Source: Natrinema amylolyticum (lineage in GTDB: Archaea; Halobacteriota; Halobacteria; Halobacteriales; Natrialbaceae). From it: a stretch of 64,000 nt of DNA. The notes under the pieces are model-generated. The model did no database searches, was not told the origin of the DNA, and saw only the letters and a list, made by a program, of their open reading frames with translations. This document shows, one piece after another, positions 45,955-54,948 of this stretch; the stretch's first letter is position 1; the number at the start of each line of letters is the position of its first letter. Location of the stretch: NCBI RefSeq assembly GCF_020515625.1, contig NZ_JAIWPJ010000001.1, positions 1,364,001 through 1,428,000 on the forward strand, in the 5' to 3' direction. The position numbers and the translations under genes were made by a program.

Positions 45955-47283
45955 ATGACCGAACCGATACGGGACCGACTCGTCAGCCTCCGGCGCAGCT
46001 TCCACCGTCACCCCGAGCCCGCGTGGCGCGAGTTCCTCACGACGGCCCGCCTCGTCGAGGAGATCAGGGCCATCGGCGTCGACGAACTGGCCGTCGGCCC
46101 CGACGCCTACGACCCCGCCGATCGGATGGCCGTCACCGACGACGACCTCGAACCGTGGGTCGAACGCGCCCGCGAGCGCGGCGCGGACGAGGCCCTGCTC
46201 GAGCGGATGACCGGCGGGAACACAGGTGCGGTCGCCGTGCTCGAGCGCGGCGAGGGGCCGGCGATCGGGCTGCGCGTCGACATCGACGGGCTGTTCATCG
46301 AGGAATCGACCGCCGCGGACCACGATCCCGCGACCGAGGGCTTTCGCTCCGAGATCGACGGGACGATGCACGCCTGCGGCCACGACGTCCACATGACCTG
46401 GGGGCTCGCCGTCCTCGAGGCGATCGCCGAGAGCGATTTCTCGGGACGGCTGGTTGTCTTCTTCCAGCCCGCCGAGGAGACCGGCGGCGGGGGTTGTCCG
46501 ATGGCGAGAAGCGAGTTCGCGGACGGGCTGGACTACCTACTGGCGGTCCACGTCGGCCTCGACCACCCGACCGGCGAGGTGGTGGCCGGGATCGAGAAAC
46601 CGCTGGCGATGTGCCACGTCGACGTGACGATAGAAGGAACCTCCGCGCACGCGGGCAAGGCCCCGAACGAGGGGGCAAACGCGATGCACGCTATGGGGAC
46701 CGGAATCGTGAACGCCTACGGCATCCCCCGCCACAGCGACGGGATGACGCGGGTGAACGTCGGGAAGGCCGAGGCCGGGACGGCGAGCAACGTCATCGCC
46801 GAACGCGCCGCCATGGAGGCCGAAGCGCGGGGCGAGACGACCGAACTGATGGAGTACATGAAGCGCCGCCTCGAGCGCACGATGAAATCGGCCGCGACGA
46901 TGCACGGCTGCCGAGCCGAGGTCGACGTGGTCAGCGAGTCGCCCCGAGCCGACAGCGACGCCGAACTGCAGGCGCTGGTGAGCGAGGTCGCCGACGGCGT
47001 CGCGGGCATCGAACGCGTGCTGCCGGCCGCCGACTTCGGCGCGAGCGAGGACGCGACCTTCCTGATGGAACGCGTCCAGGAGGAGGGCGGGCTGGCGACG
47101 TACACGATCATCGGCACCGACCACCCGACCAGCCATCACACGCCGACGTTCGACGTCGACGAGCGCAGTCTCCGGCACGGCGTCGACGTTCTGGTCGGGA
47201 CGATCCGAGAGCTCGAGGCCCGGCATCCGGTTCCACAGGTCGACGAGAGAGCGGGCGTCGAACGCGCGGAGACCGGGGAATGA
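45955..47283 (+). CDS. M20-family amidohydrolase (AbgA/DoeB2-like), paralogue 1
   Basis: The 442-residue metallohydrolase has SFHRHPEPAWREF, the zinc segments HACGHDVHM and FQPAEETGGG, the dimerisation segment THAGKAPNEGANAM-like (SAHAGKAPNEGANAM) and the final GTDHPTSHHTPTF. An insertion of about 50 residues after the first helix matches the AbgA-type p-aminobenzoyl-glutamate hydrolases. It removes an acyl group from an amino acid; in the ectoine setting this could be N-acetyl-diaminobutyrate (DoeB2 role). Its stop overlaps the start of the next gene (ATGA). A paralogue is at 53275. ATG 45955 preferred over GTG 45946. Confidence 0.88.
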   Translation: MTEPIRDRLVSLRRSFHRHPEPAWREFLTTARLVEEIRAIGVDELAVGPDAYDPADRMAVTDDDLEPWVERARERGADEALLERMTGGNTGAVAVLERGEGPAIGLRVDIDGLFIEESTAADHDPATEGFRSEIDGTMHACGHDVHMTWGLAVLEAIAESDFSGRLVVFFQPAEETGGGGCPMARSEFADGLDYLLAVHVGLDHPTGEVVAGIEKPLAMCHVDVTIEGTSAHAGKAPNEGANAMHAMGTGIVNAYGIPRHSDGMTRVNVGKAEAGTASNVIAERAAMEAEARGETTELMEYMKRRLERTMKSAATMHGCRAEVDVVSESPRADSDAELQALVSEVADGVAGIERVLPAADFGASEDATFLMERVQEEGGLATYTIIGTDHPTSHHTPTFDVDERSLRHGVDVLVGTIRELEARHPVPQVDERAGVERAETGE

Positions 47284-48518
47284 GCAGGCCCCGCGTCACT
47301 CTCGAGGACATCGAGGCGGCCCGAGAGCGCATCGCGGACGTCGTCCACCGGACGCCGCTGGACACCTCGCGGACGTTCGCCGAGATGAGCGGTGCGGCCT
47401 CGGTCGGGCTCAAACTCGAGAACGTCCAGCGGACGGGCTCGTTCAAGATACGCGGGGCGTACAACAGGATGGCGCAGCTCTCGGACGCGGAGCGCGAGGC
47501 CGGCGTCATCTCCTCGAGCGCCGGTAACCACGCCCAGGGCGTGGCGCTGGCCGGCGACCTGCTCGATATCGACACGACGATCGTCGTCCCCGAGGTGACG
47601 CCGGCGGCGAAGATCGAAGCGACGCGGGGGTACGGTGCTGCCGTGGTCGTCGAGGGCGACATCTACGAGCGCTCCTACGAGTACGCCATAGAGCGCGCCG
47701 ACGAGACCGGTGAGACGTTTGTCCACCCCTTCGACGACGAGGCCGTCGTCGCCGGACAGGGAACGATCGGTCTGGAGTTGCTCGAGCAATACCCCGAGAT
47801 CGACACCGTGCTGGTCGCGATCGGCGGCGGCGGGCTCATCTCTGGGATCGGAACGGTCCTCAAAGCCGCCGAACGCGATATTCGGGTCATCGGCGTCCAG
47901 CCCGAAGGTGCCGCTCACGCAAAGCCCTCGCTCGAGGCCGGCGAGATCCGCGAACTCCCGGACGTCGACACCGTCGCGGAGGGGATCGCGGACACCCGAA
48001 TGCTCGAGACGACCTTCGAAATCGCTCGCGAGGTGGTCGACGACGTCGTCAGCGTGAGCGATCGGGAGATCGCCGCCGCCGTGACGCTGCTGGCCGAGCG
48101 CGCGAAGACCGTCGCCGAGAGCGCCGGGGCCGCGCCGCTGGCCGCTGCGCTTTCGGACGATTCGGGGCTGGATCTCGAGGGGGACCACGTCGGCGTCGTC
48201 GTCTCGGGCGGAAACGTGAACCTCACCGAGCACGCCGAACTGACGCGAACCGGCCTGCACGAACTCGAGCGCTATACCGACGCGAGACTCGCGCTCGAGG
48301 GCTGGCCGACGGCAGTGGGCGAGGTGGTCGATACCGTCGAAGCGGAAGGTGCCGAACTGGACGTCCTCGAGCGGGCCCGTCGAACGGCAGCCGACGAGCC
48401 GAATCGGGTTCCGGTGATGATCGGCCTCGAGGGGAGCGGCCCCGAGCATCTCGTGGGCGTTCTCGAGGCGCTGGACGCGCTCGAGGGGGTGTCGGTCCTC
48501 GAGCGCTCGTTCGACTGA
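47280..48518 (+). CDS. Threonine dehydratase-like PLP enzyme (IlvA/EutB type) with ACT-like tail
   Basis: The 412-residue enzyme has the PLP lysine in GSFKIRGAYNRM, SSSAGNHAQGVA, the glycine loop IGGGGLISGIG and a C-terminal ACT-like domain (residues about 325-412). It eliminates water and ammonia from threonine or serine. In hydroxyectoine degradation an enzyme of this family, EutB, acts on hydroxylated diaminobutyrate derivatives, and the four-base overlap with an amidohydrolase gene fits such a role. Plain threonine ammonia-lyase is the main alternative. The RidA protein at 56793 would clear its reactive enamine product. Confidence 0.85.
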   Translation: MSRPRVTLEDIEAARERIADVVHRTPLDTSRTFAEMSGAASVGLKLENVQRTGSFKIRGAYNRMAQLSDAEREAGVISSSAGNHAQGVALAGDLLDIDTTIVVPEVTPAAKIEATRGYGAAVVVEGDIYERSYEYAIERADETGETFVHPFDDEAVVAGQGTIGLELLEQYPEIDTVLVAIGGGGLISGIGTVLKAAERDIRVIGVQPEGAAHAKPSLEAGEIRELPDVDTVAEGIADTRMLETTFEIAREVVDDVVSVSDREIAAAVTLLAERAKTVAESAGAAPLAAALSDDSGLDLEGDHVGVVVSGGNVNLTEHAELTRTGLHELERYTDARLALEGWPTAVGEVVDTVEAEGAELDVLERARRTAADEPNRVPVMIGLEGSGPEHLVGVLEALDALEGVSVLERSFD

Positions 48519-48536
48519 TCGTCTCGAGCATACAGT

Positions 48537-48836
48537 CGGCGCGCTGAACCGCGACGGAGTCGCGGTTCGACTACCGCGAGGGATGAGTGAGCGACCAGAG
48601 GGAGCGAACGAATCGGCTGGGGAGGGCGTGGAATTCACAGTTGCCACGATGAGAGAGTACCGACAGTCAGGGCTCGGATTATGCGATAATAGACGGGAAC
48701 ACTGCTCGCACTGGCGGCTAGGAATTCCACACCCTCCCCAACCGATTTGCTCAGTCACTTCGTTCCCTCGCTCATCCCTCGCACGACTTTGGACCGGGGT
48801 TCGCTGTCGGCTCACCACGGTCCAGCGCGCGCCACC
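48537..48836. repeat. Palindromic structured element, copy 2
   Basis: This has the same plan as copy 1 at 26654-26965. The ends are complementary (GGCGCGCTG at 48538-48546 and, with a two-base indel, 48823-48833). A nine-base left hairpin (48546-48554 with 48560-48568) follows, then a left arm (48574-48646), a variable centre, a right arm (48711-48785) and a right hairpin with seven-base stem (48790-48796 with 48818-48824). The arms are close to those of copy 1 (gcgagggatgag, aatcggctgggga). Both hairpins differ in sequence from copy 1 while keeping pairing. No protein is encoded. It lies between the dehydratase and an aminotransferase. Confidence 0.73.
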
Positions 48837-48949
48837 GCACATGGTTTCGCCGGAATGGTAGACGATACAGTACTGAAACGATATCCGTTTACAGACTCGA
48901 GCGAACGCGGAAGCGAAACTCGAGAACCCGGAAGCGAAATGAGACGGAC

Positions 48950-50314
48950 TCAGTCCGCGACTTTCGCGCTCGGGCTGACGGCCTCGATCGCCTCGAGGAA
49001 GATGTTGATCCCCAGTTCGATCTCGCGCTCGGTCGAGTCCAGCGGCGGGAGCAGTCGGATGGTCTTCTTGCCACAGCCGAGGGTGAGTAGGCCGCGCTCG
49101 AGGGCAGCCTCGACCACGGCGCTCCGCCGTTCGGGGGTGTCGAACTCGACGGCGAGCATCAGGCCCTTGCCACGGACGTCCGCGACGGAGTCGGGGGCGT
49201 CGTCGCGCAGGAGTTCCTTCGCCTGCTCGCCCCGCCGGGTGGCGTTCTCGAGCAGATCGTACTCGTCGATGGCCTCGAGCGTGAACGCGCCCATCATCGA
49301 GCCGAGCATGTCGCCGCCGCCGAAGGTCGATCCCAGCCGGTTCTTCTCGCTGGGGAAGACCTCCGAGCGGGAGATCGTCGCGCCGACGCGCAGCGCCTTC
49401 GCGCTGGCGATGACGTCGGGTTCGATGGGGTAATGATCGGAGGCCCAGATCTCGCCGGTCCGGCCGACGCCGGACTGGATCTCGTCGACGACCAGCGGGA
49501 TGTCGTACTCGTCGGTGACGTCGGCGACTTCCCGCATGAACGCCTCGCTGGGGAACCGGTAGCCGCCGACGCCCTGGATCGGCTCGAGCGCGAGGAAGGC
49601 GATCTCGTCGGGGTTGACGTGGCCGCCCTCGGGCGCGAGCATGTTCCGGAGCTGCGAGCCGCCGCCCGCGAAGAAGCCGCAGTCGCAGCTGTCTGCGTCA
49701 CAGCCCCGATCCGCGCAGAAGGGGACCGTCTCGATCCCGCTGATCTCGGGGTAGTGGCGCGTGTAGACCTCCTTGGACTTCGTCAGCGACAGGGTCCCGA
49801 GGGTGCGGCCGTGGAAGCTGCCCGCGAAGGCGACGCCGTACTTCGACGGCGCACGGTGGTCGTGGGTGATCTTCATCGCGTTCTCCATCGCCTCCGCGCC
49901 GGAGTTCGAGAGGAAGACGGTGTCCATCCCGTACTGACTCGAGACCTCGGTGAGTTTCTTCATGAGGTGACTCGAGCCGGGAACGTCGGCCTCGTCGGGA
50001 TTCGGACCGGAGCCGAAGTACATGTCCTGACCCGCGATCTTCATCGGTTCGACGAGGTCGAACTCGCGGACCTTGTCGAGGACTTTCGGGTTGTTGTAAC
50101 CCAGCGGTGCCGCGCCGATGTGGCAGGTGAAGTCGAGGAGAACGTTTCCGTCGACGTCCGTCACGAACGGCCCGTCGGCCGCCCGCGTCACGTCCCAGAC
50201 GAAGTCGTGAGAGTACTCGCTGGGTGCGGAGTACTCCTGGTGGAAGTCGACCCACTGCTGCGCGTTCGGACCCGGAAGCGCGTCCGCGTCGGGTTCCGCC
50301 GTGTCCCTATCCAT
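48950..50314 (-). CDS. Class III aminotransferase
   Basis: The 454-residue PLP enzyme has TVFLSNSGAEAMENAMKI, FAGSFHGRTLGTLSLT, the phosphate-binding LVVDEIQSGVGRTGEIWA and the Schiff-base lysine in IASAKALRVG. A cysteine-rich insertion (CADRGCDADSCDCGFF) sits before the cofactor domain, as in haloarchaeal lysine/4-aminobutyrate-type aminotransferases. It moves an omega-amino group to 2-oxoglutarate. Candidate substrates are 4-aminobutyrate, lysine or ornithine; diaminobutyrate is less likely than for the enzyme at 57201. It follows a strong promoter-like region and is probably leaderless. Confidence 0.88.
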   Translation of the reverse strand: MDRDTAEPDADALPGPNAQQWVDFHQEYSAPSEYSHDFVWDVTRAADGPFVTDVDGNVLLDFTCHIGAAPLGYNNPKVLDKVREFDLVEPMKIAGQDMYFGSGPNPDEADVPGSSHLMKKLTEVSSQYGMDTVFLSNSGAEAMENAMKITHDHRAPSKYGVAFAGSFHGRTLGTLSLTKSKEVYTRHYPEISGIETVPFCADRGCDADSCDCGFFAGGGSQLRNMLAPEGGHVNPDEIAFLALEPIQGVGGYRFPSEAFMREVADVTDEYDIPLVVDEIQSGVGRTGEIWASDHYPIEPDVIASAKALRVGATISRSEVFPSEKNRLGSTFGGGDMLGSMMGAFTLEAIDEYDLLENATRRGEQAKELLRDDAPDSVADVRGKGLMLAVEFDTPERRSAVVEAALERGLLTLGCGKKTIRLLPPLDSTEREIELGINIFLEAIEAVSPSAKVAD

Positions 50315-50345
50315 ACACAGTTTATGTATACCTCGTACATTAAAA
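50313..50345 (-). promoter_or_regulatory. Promoter with dyad at the aminotransferase start
   Basis: On the minus strand a TATA-like gttttaat (about 50338-50345) precedes the ATG at 50314 by about 27 bases, so the transcript is leaderless. Between them is a dyad TATACA-taaac-TGTGTA overlapping the start site, a possible repressor site. Confidence 0.4.
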
Positions 50346-50508
50346 CTTGTTATAGATTGTGTCAGCGAAACCGAGTGCGGGCGATCTGAACGCGATCGGA
50401 CTCGAGCGAACCGCGAGAAAAGCAGGACAGCATGACGATCGAGGAAGAATATCGTGCCTCGATCAGTGTCGGACGGTCCGCGACGGATCGCGGACGCAGT
50501 CGTCCGAT

Positions 50509-52146
50509 TCAGTCGTCGTCGGATTCGACGGTGCCGGGAGGCCCGGACGGTGATTCGGGCTCCGTTTTCTGACTCGAGCCCCAGATCTTGGTCTCGTCTT
50601 GGAGCAACACCCGGCCGTGCGTCGCACTGAAGTGTTTGATCAGTCCGAGCATGGCCAAGAGGCAGACGAAAGCGAACGGACCGCCGGTGATGATCGCCGC
50701 CGACTGCAGGGCGTCGACGCCGCCGAGGATCATCAGGATCGCGGCGGTCATCCCGAGCACGACGCCCCAGAAGATCCGGTTGATGTTCGACGGGCTCGCC
50801 TTTCCGCCAGTGGTCATCATCGAGACGGCGAGCGTCGAGGAGTCCGCCGACGTGATGAAGAACGTCGTGACGAGGAGCATGAACGCGACCATGAACACCG
50901 TCCCGAGCGGGAACGCGTCGAACATGATGAAGCCGGTCGTTTCGGCGCCGAGTTCGAACGCCATCACCTCACTGAAGTCGGCGATCCCGTTGTGCTGCAT
51001 CCAGATGGCCGTTCCGCCGAGCGAGATGAACCACGGAATCGTCGCGGCCGAGGTCGCGACGATACCGGTGAACGCGACCTCGCGGACGCTTCGGCCGCGG
51101 GAAATGCGCGCGATGAACAGTCCCGCGAACGGAGACCACGAGAGCGCCCACGCCCAGTAGAAGACGGTCCACGTGTTCGCCCACTCGGTACCGCCTTCGA
51201 CGCCGGCACCGGTAAAGAGACTCATCGAGACGAAGTCGGTGATCATCCCGCCGATCGCCTGCGTCCCGAGCAGGACCAGGAAGATCGACGGCCCGACGAC
51301 AAAGGTCGCGACCAGCAGGATGACGAAGAGGATCATGTTGAAGTTCGAGAGCCGACGGATCCCCTTGTCGACCCCGAGCACCATCGAGAGGGTGAACAGG
51401 AGCGTCATCGTCGTCACCACGGCGATGATCCCGGCGTTCCCCAGGTCGATTCCCCACTGGTAGTTGAGACCGCTGACGAACTGGCTTCCGATGAAGCCCA
51501 GCGACGTCGCGACGCCGCCGATGGTCGCGAAGACGGCGAGGATGTCGACGATCTTCGCGACCGGACCGTCTAGATTCTCTTTCCCGAGGATCGGCGTGAG
51601 CGCCGAGGACACTCGGAGGGGGACGCCGTCGTAGTTGTACGCGAAGTAGCCGATCGCGATCCCCATGATCGTGAACACAGCCAGCTGGGGCAGCGCCCAG
51701 TGGAAGAGCGTCTGTTGTACGGCGACGCTCATCGCCGGACCGGACTGACTGCCGACGTCGAACAGCGGCGACGGGTTGTCGTAGTAGAACAGCGCCTCGG
51801 TCGGCCCCCAGAACACGACGCCCGCCGCGAAGCCCGCGGAGTACAACATCGCGAAGAACGAGAGGAAGCTGTACTCCGGCGGATCGTCACCGAACCTGAT
51901 CTTCCCCCACGGACCGACGATCAGGAACAGCAGGAAGAGGACGATCGCAAACACGATCGCCAGCAACGCCCAGTTCAGGTACTCGAGCATCGCCGTATTG
52001 AGCGTCGAAATAGTGTTCTCGACGAGACTCTGGTTGATGAAGAACGTCGCGATCACGCCGACGGTCAACAGCGCCCCGAACGCGAAGACGATCGGGTCGA
52101 TCTCCTCGAGGAACACGTCGACCGCTCCCTTCTCGGCGTCGCTCAT
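50509..52146 (-). CDS. BCCT family osmolyte transporter
   Basis: The 545-residue protein has twelve membrane helices and the family signature WTVFYWAWALSWSPFAGLFIARISRGR around residue 330. Other blocks are GVVFWGPTEALFYY and FITSADSSTL. BCCT carriers take up glycine betaine, carnitine, choline or ectoine, driven by sodium or protons. In this catabolic region ectoine or betaine is a reasonable substrate. The C-terminal 45 residues are hydrophilic. Unlike most genes here, it has a strong Shine-Dalgarno and a leader of about 100 bases. Confidence 0.93.
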   Translation of the reverse strand: MSDAEKGAVDVFLEEIDPIVFAFGALLTVGVIATFFINQSLVENTISTLNTAMLEYLNWALLAIVFAIVLFLLFLIVGPWGKIRFGDDPPEYSFLSFFAMLYSAGFAAGVVFWGPTEALFYYDNPSPLFDVGSQSGPAMSVAVQQTLFHWALPQLAVFTIMGIAIGYFAYNYDGVPLRVSSALTPILGKENLDGPVAKIVDILAVFATIGGVATSLGFIGSQFVSGLNYQWGIDLGNAGIIAVVTTMTLLFTLSMVLGVDKGIRRLSNFNMILFVILLVATFVVGPSIFLVLLGTQAIGGMITDFVSMSLFTGAGVEGGTEWANTWTVFYWAWALSWSPFAGLFIARISRGRSVREVAFTGIVATSAATIPWFISLGGTAIWMQHNGIADFSEVMAFELGAETTGFIMFDAFPLGTVFMVAFMLLVTTFFITSADSSTLAVSMMTTGGKASPSNINRIFWGVVLGMTAAILMILGGVDALQSAAIITGGPFAFVCLLAMLGLIKHFSATHGRVLLQDETKIWGSSQKTEPESPSGPPGTVESDDD

Positions 52147-52538
52147 CCCGTCTCACCTCCCGAAACTGGGCGACAGTTCCCTGATTCCCCGCCTCTCCAC
52201 CGACCGTTCGCCATGCTGCATGATGGCATACCCCTACCATTGACGGCGTATACAATAAGTGTTTCTCACCTTCCGAAAATATCCACAAATTCCGTGTATT
52301 GTACATTTCCTCATCACGGTGAAGTATGCACTCGATTTCTTCCCAAATGTATTTTGATATGCCTATAAATTATACATTCAGACAATAGACTGACGATTGG
52401 AGAGATTTCTGTAGATAGTACGACGGACAGCAACTGGGTACGTAGCGGTCAAACAGCGGATGGCGCGGACGGCGGGACCCGTAATCGACATCGATGCCCG
52501 ACGGCTGAAAACGGAATTCGAGGGCGGTCGTCCTCGCG
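52147..52538 (-). promoter_or_regulatory. AT-rich control region of the BCCT gene
   Basis: No gene is present. About 52246-52430 is clearly more AT-rich than the rest of the window and contains several TGTATT/TATACA pieces (gtatacaata at 52248, gtgtattgtaca at 52294, attatacatt at 52369). A minus-strand TATA-like attgtatac near 52248-52256 would give a leader of roughly 75-80 bases for the transporter. It could be an operator array. Confidence 0.4.
52153..52160 (-). promoter_or_regulatory. Strong Shine-Dalgarno of the BCCT gene
   Basis: On the minus strand GGAGGTGA lies seven bases before the ATG at 52146. It is a full match to the archaeal 16S 3' end and sets this gene apart from its mostly leaderless neighbours. 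Confidence 0.7.
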
Positions 52539-53186
52539 TCAGTTCGTCAGTTCCTCGAGCGTCTGCTCGCGGGATTCGGTGCTCTCGGTCACCCGCTCGG
52601 CGAACTCGTCGACCCGATCCTTGATCTCCTCGCGAGTATCGTCGGGTGAGAAGCCGTCGGACATCGTCAGCAGCCGCACGAACGCCCGGAGTTCCTCGTC
52701 AGTGAGTTCAGCGAACTCCTCGTTCTCGAGTTTGTCGACGACCTCGTCGACGTCGATCTGGCCGACCGGCTCGACGTTGAACTCGACGTTGACCATCCGG
52801 TAGTTCGAGCCGGCGAGTCGCTGTTCGGCCTTGCCGACGCCCTCGGAGAGCATGTCCTTGAACGGGGTGTGATACCCCATCGTCCCGAGGTGGAGGAAGG
52901 CGAGCATATCGGTGATTCCCTGGGTGTAGGCGTCGCGGTCCTCGTCGTCGGGATCGAAGACCGTCTCCCGGTCGCGCTCTTCCATGTACTCGAAGAGGAT
53001 ACTGAAATCCAGAATCGCGTTTCGGACGCGCCGCCGGATCCGATTTCGCTTCTGTTTCTTGGAGTGATCCGTGTAGTCCGTCTTTCGACCGAGCAGGAAG
53101 TCGCGGTCGGAGGGCGTGAGAATTCCGCGCGGGCGATCCGAGTCCGCCGCCATCCGCAACGACTCCGGCACGTCGTCCTGGCTCAT
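52539..53186 (-). CDS. Conserved haloarchaeal protein of unknown function
   Basis: The 215-residue soluble protein has a conserved block RGILTPSDRDFLLGRKTDYTD followed by a basic, helical segment KKQKRNRIRRRVRNAILDFS, and an acidic C-terminus with ELTDEELRAFVRLLTMSDG. I know this arrangement from many haloarchaeal genomes, often beside transport or catabolic genes, but no function is established. The basic helix could bind DNA or RNA, so a regulatory role is conceivable. A TGTACA palindrome (gtgtacac, 53190-53197) sits just before the start. Confidence 0.65.
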   Translation of the reverse strand: MSQDDVPESLRMAADSDRPRGILTPSDRDFLLGRKTDYTDHSKKQKRNRIRRRVRNAILDFSILFEYMEERDRETVFDPDDEDRDAYTQGITDMLAFLHLGTMGYHTPFKDMLSEGVGKAEQRLAGSNYRMVNVEFNVEPVGQIDVDEVVDKLENEEFAELTDEELRAFVRLLTMSDGFSPDDTREEIKDRVDEFAERVTESTESREQTLEELTN

Positions 53187-53274
53187 ACAGTGTACACGGA
53201 GAGCGCGCGAATTAACGTTTCTGATCCGGCGAACGTGATATTCGACGAACAGTTACCCGGACCGGACCGCCGTC

Positions 53275-54555
53275 TCACGGCCGTCGACGGGAGATTTCCG
53301 TCGCCGTCTCGGATAGCAGCGCTACCCCGATCTCGAGGCTCTCCTCGTCGATGTCGAACGTCGGCGTGTGGTGGCTGGTCGGATGGTCGGTGCCGACGAG
53401 GACGTAAGAGGCGAGGCCGCCGTCGTCTTGGACGCGTTCCATCAGATAGGTCACGTCCTCGCTCACGCCGAACTCCTCGCTCGAAATCACTCGCTCGATG
53501 CCCTCGACCTCCCACGCGACGTTTCCGACGAGGTCCCGCAGGGCGGGGTGGCTGTCGACGCGGGGCGACTCGCTGATCACTCGCGGCGCGACGTCGCAGT
53601 CGTGCATCTCCGCGGCGGCGTACAGCACCCGTTCGAGTTCCGTGCGCGTGTACTCCATCAGTGAGGTGGTCTCGCCGCGGACCTCGGCCTCGATCGCGAC
53701 CTCCTCGGCGATGACGTTGCTGGCGGTACCGCCCTCGATACGGCCGACGTTCACCCGCGTCATCCCCTCGCTGTGGCGGGGGATGGCGTACGCGTTCTGG
53801 ATCGCGGTCGCCGCGGCCTGCATCGCGTTCGCCCCCTCGTTCGGGGCCTTCCCCGCGTGGGCGCTCGCGCCCTCGAAGGTCGCGGTCAGGTGCGCCATCG
53901 CCAGCGGTTTCTCGATCCCCGCGACGATCTCGCCCGTGGGATGGTCCAGCCCGACGTGGATCGCGAGCAGGTAGTCGACATCGCTCAGGTAGCCGCTCTC
54001 GGCCATCGCCTTCCCACCCCCCGAGATCTCCTCGGCGGGCTGGAAGAACACCTTCAGCGTCCCCGAAAAGTCGCTCTCCTTCACCGCCTCGAGCGTGCCG
54101 AGCGCTATCGCGAGGTGGGCGTCGTGGCCGCAGGCGTGCATGTAGCCCTCGTGTTCGGAGCGAAAGCCCTCCGCTGCCGGCCGGTGATCGCTCTCGTCGG
54201 ACTCCCGCATCGAGATCGCATCGAGATCGACGCGCAGCCCGATGCAGGGACCACTCCCCTGCTCGAGGGTCGCGATGACCCCTGTGTGCCCGCCAGCGGT
54301 GCGCTCGAGGACGTCGGATCGAACGCCGGCCTCGCGCGCCCGCTCGAGCCAGGGCTCGAGGTCGGCGTCGGACGGAACGGCCATCCGCGCGTCGGTCGCC
54401 AGGGCCTCGCGGCCGACGGCGATCTCGTCGACGCCGATCCGCTCGAGTTCCTCGACGACGCGGCCGGTCGTCCGAAACTCGCGCCAGCCGGGTTCGGGGT
54501 GGCGGTGAAACGCCCGCCGGAGATCGCTCAGTCTGGTTCGCACGTCGTAGGACAT
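53275..54555 (-). CDS. M20-family amidohydrolase (AbgA/DoeB2-like), paralogue 2
   Basis: The 426-residue protein closely resembles the product of 45955: AFHRHPEPGWREF, MHACGHDAHLAIALG, FFQPAEEISGGG, SAHAGKAPNEGANAM and TDHPTSHHTPTFDID. All zinc ligands are kept. The two probably arose by duplication and may differ in acyl substrate, for example alpha- versus gamma-acetyl-diaminobutyrate. The ATG at 54555 matches the paralogue's start; the longer frame is unsupported. It is transcribed towards the unknown gene at 52539, 88 bases away. Confidence 0.88.
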   Translation of the reverse strand: MSYDVRTRLSDLRRAFHRHPEPGWREFRTTGRVVEELERIGVDEIAVGREALATDARMAVPSDADLEPWLERAREAGVRSDVLERTAGGHTGVIATLEQGSGPCIGLRVDLDAISMRESDESDHRPAAEGFRSEHEGYMHACGHDAHLAIALGTLEAVKESDFSGTLKVFFQPAEEISGGGKAMAESGYLSDVDYLLAIHVGLDHPTGEIVAGIEKPLAMAHLTATFEGASAHAGKAPNEGANAMQAAATAIQNAYAIPRHSEGMTRVNVGRIEGGTASNVIAEEVAIEAEVRGETTSLMEYTRTELERVLYAAAEMHDCDVAPRVISESPRVDSHPALRDLVGNVAWEVEGIERVISSEEFGVSEDVTYLMERVQDDGGLASYVLVGTDHPTSHHTPTFDIDEESLEIGVALLSETATEISRRRP

Positions 54556-54948
54556 TATTGCCGGTTCTACGCGCGCGAGACACTTAACCATAGTCAATAA
54601 TCGTATACCGATTACGCACGATCGATGGATGGCATCGGGGATCGAATGCGGTCGATTCGGGCTCGAGTCACCGAAACCGAGGACCGATCGATCGACCGGC
54701 ACTCACGGAGGGCCGAAGGGGCGGGCGCTCAGGAGCAAGCGGTATCGCTCCGTCAGCGTATAGTCCGATTACCGACCGTAAACCCGGGCGTGATTTCGGT
54801 GGCCACCGAACCTCGAACGGCGTCCGCGAACCGACCGCCGGCAGTCGGTTCGCGGCTCGAACTCAGCCACCGTCGCTCGAGCGACGGTCGGCGTCCGCCA
54901 AATTCGAGCGGGAATTTATGCGGTACCGAGTCGAGAGCGCTCGTACAC
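54556..54948. other. Divergent intergenic stretch, no gene seen
   Basis: The 393 bases separate an amidohydrolase and the broken winged-helix gene. A minus-strand promoter is likely in 54580-54610 (an AT-rich ataatcgtatac). A plus-strand TATA-like aatttatg is at 54913-54920. No credible open frame, RNA or repeat was found in between. Confidence 0.45.

Noticed and set aside
45867-47279. Upstream extension of the dehydratase frame across the amidohydrolase
   Set aside because: It is a second frame of the amidohydrolase gene; the ATG at 47280 matches the start of the dehydratase family.
52246-52430. AT-rich stretch as a replication origin
   Set aside because: No orc1/cdc6 gene nearby and no clear ORB-type repeats; a promoter region explains it better.
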